64,000 bases of DNA from Tamlana crocina (GCA_040429635.1 CP158972.1:2428001-2492000), one strand, 5' to 3'. Shown: positions 40,001 through 48,792, numbered from the stretch's first letter. The notes: generated by a model not told the origin, from the sequence alone. Numbers and translations: made by a program.

Positions 40001-42286
40001 TTGGTAATTCACACCGTCAATACTATACTCATACCCGCTAGGCACTCCCCCAACAACAATTTCACCGGGAGTATTACAATAAATATCTCGTGAAGTTACT
40101 GTTGGCTCCAATAAATTACTATAAACGTTAAAATAAAACTGATTGAAACATCCACCTGTATAATTTAAAGTCAATCGGTATTGACCTGCTGTATCAACCA
40201 AAAAATCTGGACCAGTTTCAACTTGGTTCCAAGTACAACCGGGGTCTTCGTTGGCGCAATCTTCATTGGCAACGGCAGAACAACTGGTTTCATCAAGAAT
40301 TTCCCAAATCATTGATGTAGCATCGGTAATTCCGGTTTCTATATTTCTGGAATCGTTGGCTCCACATAAAAATATGTTGGGTAGTTGTTTTCCATCGTTA
40401 GGGCAAGTCACCACTTCATCTGCATAAGGAATAACCGGGTTTTCAACACCTGCTCCATAAGTAACCACTTCAAAAACCTGATCGATGGATTGGCAAGGTG
40501 CCGTTGCAGCGTTATGAACGTAATACGTGCCCACTTCGGTAACCGTAATAGATTGCGTATCGCCTATAACAGGTGTCCCCGATGGGCTTGTAGACCAAGT
40601 ATAAGAGTCGTAACCGCTTCCTGCAGTTAACTGAACATTATCACCACAAAGGATAACTTCCTCTTCAAAGTCACAATTTAAATCCGCTAAAAAATTAGTT
40701 GCTCCGGGAGAAAGCAAACAACCAACATTAGTTGCGTAACTAGGATCGTTTGATATTGTAAAATTAGGGTTTATTGTACCTTGGTAAGTAGCAAAAGCTT
40801 GATTACTGATGATATTCGAACAGGCATCATTCAACAAACTACACGAAGACACCACAGTTACTTTAAAACGTATTTCGGAAACAGGATCGTTTTCCTCAAC
40901 GACAGAGCGGTCTACACTAAATACAATTTCACGTGTTGTCTCATCATAACTTTGTACGCTAACCCCTGTAGGTAGCACATCTAAATCGGTTGGGTAATTG
41001 AATACAATATTTTCTGGGAGAATATCCCTAATAATTAAGTTAGTAGCGTCGTCATTTCCTGTATTTTGAAAACCGATAGTATAATAAAGCTCATCTCCCA
41101 AATTTACAAGTTGATTACCAATATCGTTGCCCATTTCATCCTCAACGATTTTGGTTAAAACGATATTTGGTGCAATAATTTCAATCGCAAACGCACTAAA
41201 ATAGAAGTAATAAATATCGGTATTAGTACCTAACTTTATAGTGGCAGACGTATCGCCGTTATCAATCACGTTGTTTCCAGGGTTCGGTATACTAACTATT
41301 CCGGCATCGAACCCTAGAGTATTTGAACTCGTAGGGTTTCTATCGGTAAATAGAACCGGGGCATTTGTAGCTGGGTCGATAATTGACACCGAACTATTGA
41401 AAAAGTTGTTGCTTGGGCGAATGGTGTTCCCCGATGCATCTGTGGCACTAATTCTGGTGCCGTTAATTTCTAAATAATCGTTGGTCCATCCTCTATCGCC
41501 TTCAATGGCCGAAAAGGCATATTTGGCCCTAACAGGACCAACAGGTATGGTTTTAAAGCCATTAATTAAAAAACTGGCTTCGTTATTGGGAGCACGGTTG
41601 TTAATTTTAGTAAATCCATCGAATGATGTAATGTACTGACTTGGCATTGTTGGATCTTCATAAATAACAAAAAGTGACCAGCCGGCCGACAAACCTTCTT
41701 GATTATATCCGTCGCCATCTCGCATCATTTGTGAAGTCATTGATGAAATATCTGCCACCATATATTCACCTTCTGGATCAGCCAATCCTGCTAGCAAATT
41801 AGTGACGTCATGATAATAAACATAGGCATTCGAGTTCCGATCATTACTCGAATTTTGGTAATACACCTGTGTTCCGGTAATATCAATATATGAGCTGCTG
41901 CCCGGTATTTTAAATTTTATATTTTCTCTTGGGGTATCTCCCTCTACCACGGCACTCCAATACAAACCGGCATATGCGATTTGGTAACAGTTACTGTCGC
42001 TTGGAATATCCAACTCGGCCATACTCGAGTTAAACGTTGAGGCATCTCCATCAATATCAACGTATACCATACTGCCTCGGTAAGTACTACTTTCATTGTT
42101 TCGGGTTCCGTTGTAAGGATTGGTTTGGTGCACACCAATGTTACTGTTACCAATTAAAAGCATATCGCCTTTGATAGCATCATCATAACGGGGCACAAAA
42201 GGCTCTAAATTTTGACCAATGGTTTGCATGCTGAATAACAACAGTAGGATTTGCATACCCTTGATGAGTAAAGTAGGTTTTTTCAT
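34043..42286 (-). CDS. Giant SprB-like adhesin with type B T9SS sorting domain
   Basis: The start at 42286 gives a clean signal peptide (MKKPTLLIKGMQILLLLFSM); the product has 2747 residues. Order: N-terminal domain about 30-365; a DUF11-like repeat about 370-500 (LTKIVEDEMGND...YYTIGFQNTGND); two Cys-rich Ig/PKD-like segments; then about 22 SprB-type repeats of 75-95 residues with the pattern C-x-G/D...GGTAPY-x-Y-S-x-DG...GxYxVxVxDAxGC; and a C-terminal CHU_C-type domain (NMTFDIFDRYGRKIATLN, WDGKYNGKELPTGDYWYVV). SprB is the mobile surface adhesin of gliding bacteria. This protein is probably exported and tethered by the neighbouring PorP/SprF proteins. Confidence 0.93.
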   Translation of the reverse strand: MKKPTLLIKGMQILLLLFSMQTIGQNLEPFVPRYDDAIKGDMLLIGNSNIGVHQTNPYNGTRNNESSTYRGSMVYVDIDGDASTFNSSMAELDIPSDSNCYQIAYAGLYWSAVVEGDTPRENIKFKIPGSSSYIDITGTQVYYQNSSNDRNSNAYVYYHDVTNLLAGLADPEGEYMVADISSMTSQMMRDGDGYNQEGLSAGWSLFVIYEDPTMPSQYITSFDGFTKINNRAPNNEASFLINGFKTIPVGPVRAKYAFSAIEGDRGWTNDYLEINGTRISATDASGNTIRPSNNFFNSSVSIIDPATNAPVLFTDRNPTSSNTLGFDAGIVSIPNPGNNVIDNGDTSATIKLGTNTDIYYFYFSAFAIEIIAPNIVLTKIVEDEMGNDIGNQLVNLGDELYYTIGFQNTGNDDATNLIIRDILPENIVFNYPTDLDVLPTGVSVQSYDETTREIVFSVDRSVVEENDPVSEIRFKVTVVSSCSLLNDACSNIISNQAFATYQGTINPNFTISNDPSYATNVGCLLSPGATNFLADLNCDFEEEVILCGDNVQLTAGSGYDSYTWSTSPSGTPVIGDTQSITVTEVGTYYVHNAATAPCQSIDQVFEVVTYGAGVENPVIPYADEVVTCPNDGKQLPNIFLCGANDSRNIETGITDATSMIWEILDETSCSAVANEDCANEDPGCTWNQVETGPDFLVDTAGQYRLTLNYTGGCFNQFYFNVYSNLLEPTVTSRDIYCNTPGEIVVGGVPSGYEYSIDGVNYQSSNTFSVTTANLYSVYIRQIGVSPNPCIFSVPDVQIRNRDFTISSIVTQPFCHGEKGSISVAANDVRPQYFFALYDGVTIVNSVGPISQSDYRFENLNPGNYTVNVSTEDGCAGSVDVEIIEPPLLEVTAALTNPLTCTDGEITVYPTGGTAPYYYYVNGSTDFQSTPIIPVTTAGDYDILVIDSNNCSAETTISVEATPAPDFTVSQTDISCAENANSGAIEINVTNPNGNILEYSIDNGTSYSNSSVFNGLTAGNYDVVVRYTMGSDVCETAPQTVTITSATAISGTANVTTPYNCVTTGEITVSSVTGGTAPYEFSLDGVNFQSGNTFSGLTEGNYAITIRDASNCTFITTPATIDALDPPTNLDFNATPLSCPALTSDVTLTVTGGTPTLEYRIVSPTATTFQSSSTFTGLAPDTYTFEVRDANDCSYSESFTIAPLPALTANTVITKSLDCTTSPDGIISTNISGGTAPFSYQVSFNGGAYGSTTLVTGNSFVHTASTDGTYQFLITDANNCTVETGVQTINAISLPEINSVVQTQPILCSGDSNAAIQVNINNSVGTPAFTINVFNNTTGTDYGTQTSGLTAGDYTITLTDANSCTDTETITINEPTPIALDFDVDPVSCQAGGVSLGRIIINSVSGGTPNYSYHVTGVNGYDQEISNQTGGIQVFEVVDFGLYEIIITDANGCSVIEQDILVASPPDDLNIATFSPPADCSTGGSATVTIGTPLSGSGPYHFAIYTGPGMSYPGVGTWQDEIPAGSESTTFTNLIPGATYTFIVYDEATQCYYYETADTSIPTNSQLGISALVPNNITCVGSADGNVSFDINSIYGAATDVSYEIFHSQSLVTTGVSGTGTVPANGTLQINDLGNLDFGNYVVVITEQAGATNAGCSIVSGPFNITQSAIELSITGSVDKNANCNPNSGVISAVAKDGTPPYLYQMTTSATPPLDTDPSWASNSVFNADAGNYYVHVMDAYGCIRSTAVINLGSDPIPVVAASTNNLCTATEGNFEIDVTLPTSGVAPYSYSIDGGAFQTRSAPFTISNLASGNHTVEVRDANGCGNLVSVDIVAPIDLVPEVTAIATCNDDDGEITVTGSGGSGSYNYSISPSPASISLAGNVFSGVPSGTYTVTITDVNTSCTADASIVVQQAAPPTFTTTPTAVTCFSDNNGSFEINVDSYSGTYNYEVFDSLGNSVTGPVAANTSTNPMVVNGMIAGTFTVVITETATPFCSATSNVTINSPSEALTLAVDETSNVTCDDGMGTISAVANGGWGTYEYELTGAATVAYSSNGTFSNLSAGNYTVNVRDAGGCVVSESITLSLPTPISATVSASAAMLDCFGDDNASITVSASGGQGSNYSYTLNRVAPTVNSSGPQTNPVFNNLGAGTYNVTVTDGYNCEFVSTDIVIDQPTPIEVDLVKETSATCLTDASLTLSTTGGMGSYEYSTTANFVTVIGTFTTSVTFPVSDGTYQYYVRDANGCSGAVSNEITIDPLPDLVVNLDTSNAKINCAGDVTGVIVAEAQGGLGNYVYTLQDAAGNDITPVTQDSPGVFTELPAGDYQVEVESGDCLVTSAQVTISEPATPLTANFVASNVTCPGTNNGRLEITAAGGTGIIKYAISPQLNQFFDDPVFENLAPGDYQAMAQDEMGCFVLYDFTIEDAVPVVLSIVPNSIIPEVCSGDMNGEFSIEISGGNMPYSVSLDDYNGTYTTGAPAQTQFDFTGLAGGDHIVYVRDALGCETEWNITFPESVAINPVAEVVFDCVNNISTNTVTVSVDESVDPAELDYSLNGGTYQASNMFIDVPAGVGHYIDVRHTNGCIQRTPLFDVEQFEQLQLAIDDGEINQIVAVATGGAEPYEFTLNGESYGSQSTFTIYESGDYTVSVTDSNGCTASATRYFEYIDVCIPNYFVPQNGGWGPGCTSQYRNMTFDIFDRYGRKIATLNVDDKWDGKYNGKELPTGDYWYVVKLNDPKDDRDFVGHFTLYR

Positions 42287-42360
42287 GGTGGTTATATTTA
42301 ACATTTCTTTTCTCATTGGGGCTTTTCAAAAAGAAATTATCATCTGTAATTTTACTTCAT

Positions 42361-45003
42361 TTAGTTTTCAATTTTAACCATAGACATTTTACTGTTATAT
42401 GGTTCTGTACCTTTATTTTCAATGGCTAATCTGGCTTGGTTTACATCATCAAATTTTTCGTAATAAATGTAATATTTACTAGTATTTACATCGAAGAAAA
42501 AGTTAATATCGGTGCGTCCTGCAGCAACTGCCTTGGTTAAAAAATCATCACGTTTATTCACATCACTGTGAACAGCCACAACTAAATAATAACCTTCATC
42601 GGCATGAGCCACATCTTTAACAATTTGAATGTTACTAAGTTCTTCTCCACTGTCGAAATCTTCCGAAGTTAAAGCCACATCGCTAGGTTCGGTAAACTTT
42701 TTAATACGTTGTAAGGCCGCTCTATCCTTATTATATCGATCTTCTTGATTATCGTAGAGGGCTCTTTTAATTCTACGTTTTCTTTCAAATTCTGTAGCAA
42801 CCTTAATTTCGGCTAAAGTAGCATACAGGTTTTCTCTAGATTCAACTATTTTGGTCTGCTCCTCTTTTAACGACTCGATGGTTTTTAAGTAGGATTGGCT
42901 CACCAAATCATTTTTATCCTTAACCTTTTTAAATCGATCTTGATACAATTCTTCCAGTTCGGTTATTTTTTCATTTTGAACATTGATAGCATCATCGATT
43001 TCAGATTTTAAAGCGTCTAAAGCAGCATTTTCAGCTGAAACGCTCTTAAATGCTTTTGGCTCTTGATAAATACCTTGCTCGCTTAAATCGTTTTCGGTTT
43101 TCAAATCATCAAGATCTTTTTGTTTGCTGGCCACTTTTTCGCTTAACTGCTCCAGTAAAGCTTGCTGCTCTGTTTCAATAGATGTTGAAGATTTAGCCAA
43201 ATCGCTCATTTCCTGTGTTGCAGCATCCACTACAATAGGCTCCAATTGCTCAGTCTCAATTTTTGGATCTTCTTCATTTTTGGCTTTTGCTTTAGCTTCT
43301 TCGGCTATTTGAACTTGCTCTTCTTGTTCTGCTTTTACTTTAGCTTCTTCGGCTAATCGAGCCTGCTCTTCCTGTTCTGCTTTTTCTCTAGCTTCTTCTG
43401 CTAATCGGGCCTGCTCTTCCTGCTCTGCTTTAACCCTAGCTTCTTCGGCTAATCGAGCCTGCTCTTCCTGCTCAGCTTTTACTCTAACTTCTTCTACTAA
43501 TCGAGCCTGCTCTTCCTGTTCTGCTTTAACCCTAGCTTCTTCGGCTAATCGGGCCTGCTCTTCCTGTTCTGCTTTAACCCTAGCTTCTTCGGCTAATCGG
43601 GCCTGCTCTTCCTGCTCTGCTTTTACTTTAGCTTCTTCGGCTAATCGGGCCTGCTCTTCCTGTTCTGCTTTAACCCTGGCTTCTTCGGCTAATCGGGCCT
43701 GCTCTTCCTGCTCTGCTTTAACCCTGGCTTCTTCGGCTAATCGGGCCTGCTCTTCCTGTTCTGCTTTAACCCTGGCTTCTTCGGCTAATCGGGCCTGCTC
43801 TTCCTGTTCTGCTTTAACCCTGGCTTCTTCTGCCAATCGGACTTGTTCTTCCTGTTCTACTTTTACCCTAGCTTCTTCTGCCATTTGCGTTTGTTTCTCC
43901 TCAACTTCTTCTTTTTTAACTTCAGAAACATTGTCAGACTGTTTAGTACTATTCGTATTTGTTTTGGCAACCTGTTGTCTTGTTCTGGTTTGAGGTCTTG
44001 ACACTCTTTTTCTTGCTACTGTTCTTCTTGAAGTTTTTCGTTTAGGAATCAACAAAGCCTGCTCGTCATCATCTCCATTATAACTGTAACGGTATCTGTT
44101 TTTAAATTTGTAGGCCACTGTAATGTCGTGCGAATTACCAAACGAGGACAAATCGCCCATGGCTTTTTCATAGTTGTATTCAATGGCTATTTGACTTGTG
44201 ATATTCAAACCCAATCCGGCCGACATACCATAAAGCGTATTGTAACCTGCTTGTGCCCAAATACCTTTTGGAACCGTTAGCATCACTGTGCCCGCAATAA
44301 TAGTTTCTTCCTTTCTGAATTCTGAACGCAACAATCCTGTAAACCTACTTTCATCAAAAAATCCACGGCTGTCCAAATAACCGGTGTACATAATATGCCC
44401 CTGAATCCCTTGCTTTGGATTATCCTCTATCATTTTAGATTCAGATAAATTGTAAGAAACCAAATTGTTGATTGATATACCAAAATCGAAAAATCCTGTA
44501 CCGTAATTTATCCCCGGATTAACGGCTATTACAGAATGGGAAGGCACATCATCCAATGACGAGTCAGGAAAATTGGTAACCACATTTCCTTCATTAATAC
44601 CACTTTTATAAAACCCGAGGTTAAGACCAAAGGTTAGGTTGCTTTCCCTATCGAACACTGCATTGTAAGCAAAGTTTGCTACTCCGCCAAAGGTGGTCAT
44701 TACCCCATAATTTTGCTGAAAAAGTGACAGACCAGCACCTATATTTTCATCAAACCGGCCAGCGTAACCAAACAAATACGTTTGTGGTGCATCATCAAAC
44801 TGTACCCATTCCCTTTTGTTGTTGAAGCTTAAATATTTGTTTTGCTCCCTTACGAAACTAAAAGTTGGGTTTATAATGTGGCGATTGAATTTCAACGAAT
44901 TTCGAACGGGTACATCAAACGCAACAACTCCATCGCCGTTTTGAGGATAGAGTTGCTGTATAAAACAGAAGAATAAAATGATATGTAAAAGGCGTTTTAT
45001 CAT
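42361..45003 (-). CDS. PorP/SprF domain fused to a Glu-rich repeat tract and SPOR-like tail
   Basis: 880 residues. Signal peptide, then a PorP/SprF barrel (about 20-305), a basic Arg/Lys/Thr linker (320-350), a tandem array of about 13 16-residue repeats of consensus LAEEARVKAEQEEQAR (374-581), a coiled coil (about 600-790) and a C-terminal SPOR-like module (YYLVVAVHSDVNKRDDFLTK). The long charged helix should span the periplasm from an outer-membrane barrel to peptidoglycan, which the SPOR-like end may bind. The fusion is unusual for PorP/SprF. Adjacent to the adhesin genes; the downstream giant adhesin starts 74 bp later. Confidence 0.9.
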   Translation of the reverse strand: MIKRLLHIILFFCFIQQLYPQNGDGVVAFDVPVRNSLKFNRHIINPTFSFVREQNKYLSFNNKREWVQFDDAPQTYLFGYAGRFDENIGAGLSLFQQNYGVMTTFGGVANFAYNAVFDRESNLTFGLNLGFYKSGINEGNVVTNFPDSSLDDVPSHSVIAVNPGINYGTGFFDFGISINNLVSYNLSESKMIEDNPKQGIQGHIMYTGYLDSRGFFDESRFTGLLRSEFRKEETIIAGTVMLTVPKGIWAQAGYNTLYGMSAGLGLNITSQIAIEYNYEKAMGDLSSFGNSHDITVAYKFKNRYRYSYNGDDDEQALLIPKRKTSRRTVARKRVSRPQTRTRQQVAKTNTNSTKQSDNVSEVKKEEVEEKQTQMAEEARVKVEQEEQVRLAEEARVKAEQEEQARLAEEARVKAEQEEQARLAEEARVKAEQEEQARLAEEARVKAEQEEQARLAEEAKVKAEQEEQARLAEEARVKAEQEEQARLAEEARVKAEQEEQARLVEEVRVKAEQEEQARLAEEARVKAEQEEQARLAEEAREKAEQEEQARLAEEAKVKAEQEEQVQIAEEAKAKAKNEEDPKIETEQLEPIVVDAATQEMSDLAKSSTSIETEQQALLEQLSEKVASKQKDLDDLKTENDLSEQGIYQEPKAFKSVSAENAALDALKSEIDDAINVQNEKITELEELYQDRFKKVKDKNDLVSQSYLKTIESLKEEQTKIVESRENLYATLAEIKVATEFERKRRIKRALYDNQEDRYNKDRAALQRIKKFTEPSDVALTSEDFDSGEELSNIQIVKDVAHADEGYYLVVAVHSDVNKRDDFLTKAVAAGRTDINFFFDVNTSKYYIYYEKFDDVNQARLAIENKGTEPYNSKMSMVKIEN
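43261..43884 (-). repeat. 48-bp in-frame tandem repeats
   Basis: About 13 copies of a 48-bp unit encoding LAEEARVKAEQEEQAR, several nearly identical at DNA level. Unit count could change by slippage or recombination without breaking the frame. Confidence 0.95.
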
Positions 45004-45004
45004 G

Positions 45005-46447
45005 TTATTTAATCACTGTTATTGAACCTTTTTTTTCGCTCCCGTTTTGAGGTTTTATAATGTAATAATATACTGGGGTTATATCTTTAAAATCGATTTG
45101 ATTTTCAGGCCAGTTATTTTGGTAATTATTGGTTTGCAGCACTACTTTTCCTTGGGCACTTAAAATGGTGATTTCGGCACCCGAACCATTTACATATTGT
45201 TGCGGGATAACCCAAGTATCATTAGATCCATCTGCATTCGGACTAATTAAATTAGGGATTTCGGCCACATCTGGGAACGGATTTTGTACCATAAAACTAT
45301 GTTCGGTTGAAGACAAACAATCTGCTGTTTGATTTACCACCACTTTATAATTTCCTGTTTGGCTGATAACATAACTGCTAGTGGTTACCGAGGTAATTAG
45401 TGATTCATTCAAATACCATTCAAATTCAGGGTTATTTGCATCGGTTGTTACGGTAACTTCCAAAGTTTCGTTTTCATCAATCATTTCAACATCATTGGCA
45501 TCAATACTGCTTGAAAACCCGGTACTATCTAAGTCAATCGATGCCGAAGTAGAACATTCTCCCAAATCAACGGTTACAGAATAAGTTCCAGATTCTTCAG
45601 TTTCGTACATTTGATTAGTAGCCCCTTCAATAGTTTCTCCATCTTTATACCATTGGTAACTATTTCCATTAACAGCACTTAAAGCCGTTGGGCCTTCACT
45701 GGAACAAAATGGATTGCCTTTACTGGAATTAATTTCGAATGAACTTTGCGAAGTGGCCTGACTGATGGTTACACGGTTTGAAAATGAATTGGAAGTACAG
45801 GTGCCATAATTGGTTTCCACAAAATAAGTGCCTGGTTCGCTAACCGAAAGTGTAGCGCCTTCAGCAACAAAAACAGAAGTAGTCGGGCTGGTTTCTTTAT
45901 ACCAATTGTAAGTGAGTGAAGGGTATTGAAGTGGCGAATCGTTGTTCTCATCCACTCTGCTATCAATCGTCAGCAAATAACTTCCTCCAGCACAAAATGT
46001 ACCTGTTGCAATTAAATTGTTTATGGTAAACGGGGTATCTTGAATTTTATAATATGCCGCAAAAGCATTTGAAGGCGTACTTGATGCTGCGGGAGCCGTA
46101 CTCTTTATTTTAATTTTATAGCCTTCACCAGACATGGTGTTTGGCATTGCAAAACTTAACGTAGCCGGCGATGTTGATACCGCTCCGGCATTTGAGGTAT
46201 AAATAGTTGTGGCGTTGGTAAAATCGCCATTATCGTCAGAAAGTTCGATGATAAATTGATTAGAGCCACTCAATGATGTATCTGGCGAAAAACTAAAAGT
46301 AACGTTGTACGTGTTAAACGAAGGACTGGCGCAGGCTTGGGTAAAGCCTAAACTTGGTTTTCCTATAACAATTTGTGCGTTGCCTCTCTGAGATAATGAC
46401 AGGAACAAAACCAGAACAACAAAACTAATTTTAGTAACATTCTTCAT
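45005..46447 (-). CDS. Ig-like surface protein with type B T9SS sorting domain
   Basis: 480 residues. Signal peptide (VVLVLFLSLSQRGNAQ), beta-rich Ig-like segments with the YQWYKDGETIEGATN motif, and a C-terminal gliding-motility-associated type domain (IPNLISPNADGSNDTW and ITILSAQGKVVLQTNNY). Expected to be secreted through T9SS and fixed at the surface. Stop is 1 bp from the start of the PorP-repeat fusion, so the two are tightly coupled and may act as an exported subunit with its anchor. Confidence 0.9.
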   Translation of the reverse strand: MKNVTKISFVVLVLFLSLSQRGNAQIVIGKPSLGFTQACASPSFNTYNVTFSFSPDTSLSGSNQFIIELSDDNGDFTNATTIYTSNAGAVSTSPATLSFAMPNTMSGEGYKIKIKSTAPAASSTPSNAFAAYYKIQDTPFTINNLIATGTFCAGGSYLLTIDSRVDENNDSPLQYPSLTYNWYKETSPTTSVFVAEGATLSVSEPGTYFVETNYGTCTSNSFSNRVTISQATSQSSFEINSSKGNPFCSSEGPTALSAVNGNSYQWYKDGETIEGATNQMYETEESGTYSVTVDLGECSTSASIDLDSTGFSSSIDANDVEMIDENETLEVTVTTDANNPEFEWYLNESLITSVTTSSYVISQTGNYKVVVNQTADCLSSTEHSFMVQNPFPDVAEIPNLISPNADGSNDTWVIPQQYVNGSGAEITILSAQGKVVLQTNNYQNNWPENQIDFKDITPVYYYIIKPQNGSEKKGSITVIK

Positions 46448-46598
46448 TTCCGCACAATTTTATTTTATTCAATAAAAACACCCTAAAACATCATCTCAAT
46501 AACCCTTGGTTCGGGCCATACAGAATTTCCAGATTCATGAATAAAATAAAAAAGGAAAGTGAGTAAATTTGGGGCATTCGTCACTAATTATATAAACA

Positions 46599-47927
46599 TT
46601 AATCAATTGTTCTCAAATCTGCATCAACCTCGTTTGAAGCAATAATTTTGTTGATTCGCAGTCTAAAATCCGGTCTTCTTTCGTTGCGTATATCAATAAA
46701 GGTTTCAGCGTTTGAGCTTTTAGAATACACATTAAAAAACGCGCTGTTACCGTACCAGTTTTCCAAATCTTCGTTATTGGCATTATTTTCAACAAAAATA
46801 TTTCCGTTACAATTGTTGAAATACATTGAAGTAAACTTTATTTTCTCCAAGTTTTCTTGGTTGATGCTAATTTTATCTTCTAAAATTACAGCAGGATTGA
46901 ATCCGGAAATAACGCTTTTGTTCATATCCAAAGAAGCATAGTCGCCCACATACACCGCAGCTTTTACAAGCCCCATTTTTATATCGGTTTCTAAATCATC
47001 GCTATCATTAAGGAAAGTTATGTTTTTAGCCACTACCGATGTTGCCTTTTTAGAAAAATCGATATCTTCCTTTCTTTCATAAGAAGCCACTTTTAAACAC
47101 CTTGACCCAGTGCTGTTTGAAACGTAAGGCGAGCGCACCGCTAAAGAGTTGGTCAAGTTACACTGAGCACCGAAATTAAAATTAAAATCGTTGTTGCTGC
47201 ATCGGTAAGACACTATATTTAGCATATTTACCTCTCCGCCCCAAGCTTCGATTGCATTTCCTGCAGCATATGAAACCATGACATTTTCCAAGATGGTAGC
47301 GTCACCAACTCCAGCCAAAAGCAAACCATTAAAATGTTCTCCATTAGAAAGGCGCTTTCCGGCAAATTCAATTCTAACATATTTTAATATCCCTGAATTG
47401 TCGGCTGTGTTTTCTCCACCATAATTGGCACTGGCATAACTTGAAGGTACAAGGTCTGGGTAAAATTTCACTGCAGAACCATTTCCGAATTTATTGGTTG
47501 GCGCTTCACCCAACAAAACAATCCCACCCCAATCGCCAGCCCTTTTCACTGTGCGGTTTGAAGTAAAAACAATAGGGTCTGTTTGAAGACCAGAGGCCAT
47601 AATTTTAGCCCCTTTGGTTACGGTAAGTGATCCGTTTGATTTGTAATCGCCCATTATCACCGCTCCCGGTTCAATGGTTAATATCGCTCCATTGGTAACA
47701 AATACGTTACCCAGCAGCAAGTACACTTCACCTTTTACTAAAGTGGTATTTGCTGCAATATTTCCTGCCAAAATTTTTGTAGGCTCTCCATAATCTGATT
47801 GGGTCGATTTAAAGTCCGTCCAATTGTTAAGCCAATTTTCTGAACCTACTATCCCCTTTTCCTGTTGGGAGAAGAGGTTTCCCGTTACAAAAAGAAATAT
47901 GAAAATGATTTGGGTAAAGTTTTTCAT
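46599..47927 (-). CDS. Secreted parallel beta-helix protein
   Basis: 442 residues with signal peptide (FIFLFVTGNLFSQ). Repeating short beta-strand turns (GAILTIEPGAVIMGDYKSNG, ILENVMVSYAAGNAIEAWGG) point to a right-handed parallel beta-helix. No T9SS C-terminal domain was recognised. It precedes the Ig-like gene by 151 bp in the same direction. A TTG-N20-TATTTTTG promoter lies upstream, so it can lead its own transcript or the whole adhesin run. Confidence 0.82.
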   Translation of the reverse strand: MKNFTQIIFIFLFVTGNLFSQQEKGIVGSENWLNNWTDFKSTQSDYGEPTKILAGNIAANTTLVKGEVYLLLGNVFVTNGAILTIEPGAVIMGDYKSNGSLTVTKGAKIMASGLQTDPIVFTSNRTVKRAGDWGGIVLLGEAPTNKFGNGSAVKFYPDLVPSSYASANYGGENTADNSGILKYVRIEFAGKRLSNGEHFNGLLLAGVGDATILENVMVSYAAGNAIEAWGGEVNMLNIVSYRCSNNDFNFNFGAQCNLTNSLAVRSPYVSNSTGSRCLKVASYERKEDIDFSKKATSVVAKNITFLNDSDDLETDIKMGLVKAAVYVGDYASLDMNKSVISGFNPAVILEDKISINQENLEKIKFTSMYFNNCNGNIFVENNANNEDLENWYGNSAFFNVYSKSSNAETFIDIRNERRPDFRLRINKIIASNEVDADLRTID

Positions 47928-47982
47928 AGTTATCTTATTTTATTATTTAAACTCATTACGATTTTTCCTTAAAATTATAAAC

Positions 47983-48013
47983 CAAAAATACAAAAAAACC
48001 CATGAAATACCAA
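47983..48013 (-). promoter_or_regulatory. Promoter of the beta-helix gene and perhaps the adhesin locus
   Basis: Minus strand TTG (48011-48013), 20 bp, TATTTTTG (47983-47990), 56 bp before the start codon. Confidence 0.65.
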
Positions 48014-48215
48014 TTATTTCGTTGAAATGCACTTTTTTAACAAATTTACGACTTAAAAGCATCGATAAAAGACTGTTTTGTACGTATTTAAAAAATATGA
48101 AAGAGGAATATACTGTAAGTAGGCATCAAAGTATGTAACAATAAAACACTGTTTACTCTTGAATATTTGTCAACAAATGGTTTGGTAAAATCATCAATAA
48201 AACAAAGGTTATCTG

Positions 48216-48662
48216 TTACCTAAACTCGCTGTATTGATGCAACGATTTCATGATTTCTTCATAAAATAGAATAGCAGCAATTAAGTTTTTAGTATCAGAA
48301 TAGGGTAAATACACATTATGAAACTCTGTAGATTTTTCTAAATAGTCATCTGTATTTTCAAATTGATCATCCAAACCTTTTCTGTTATCCGAATCATTCG
48401 GTATCCCCAAAGTGGTCATAGTTACACCCGGTTTCGTAGCAAATGCAATGTATGGTAATGTTTTTACCAAAACTTGGTTTCGTTCGGTATAAAGCTTAAT
48501 CAATTCACCTTTCTGCATACGGTCAAGTTCTTGCTTGTTATGGTATTTATTGATGCTGATTTTTTCACTGATTATGCTTTTCGCTTCCTTATTTTTTTGG
48601 GCGAAACCTGTGCCCGTTACTAAACACAGACCAAAACTGAGGATAAAAACTTTTAATTTCAT
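48216..48662 (-). CDS. Small secreted protein, function unknown
   Basis: 148 residues with a clear signal peptide (FILSFGLCLVTGTGFAQ). The mature part is charged and helical, contains a KYHNKQELDRMQKGELIKLY segment, and has no Cys outside the signal. Family not recognised; periplasmic location is expected. It stands alone between the adhesin locus and aroC, whose terminator separates them. Confidence 0.7.
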   Translation of the reverse strand: MKLKVFILSFGLCLVTGTGFAQKNKEAKSIISEKISINKYHNKQELDRMQKGELIKLYTERNQVLVKTLPYIAFATKPGVTMTTLGIPNDSDNRKGLDDQFENTDDYLEKSTEFHNVYLPYSDTKNLIAAILFYEEIMKSLHQYSEFR

Positions 48663-48751
48663 GGTTAAGATTTAAGGGATTAAAGTACAAATCTATGTAA
48701 TTAATCGTTAAAAACAAGCGTTTTATCGAATTTTTTGTGTTTTTTTTCAAA

Positions 48752-48792
48752 AATAAAGGCCTTATGTACTGCTTTGTCGCATAAGGCCTTAA
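48752..48792 (-). terminator. Terminator-like hairpin after aroC
   Basis: AAGGCCTTATG (48756-48766) and CATAAGGCCTT (48780-48790) form an 11-bp perfect stem; a T-rich stretch follows on the minus strand. Confidence 0.7.

Noticed and set aside
43261-43884. Tandem repeats considered as a CRISPR array
   Set aside because: Units are contiguous 48-bp coding repeats in frame with no spacers, and no cas genes are near.
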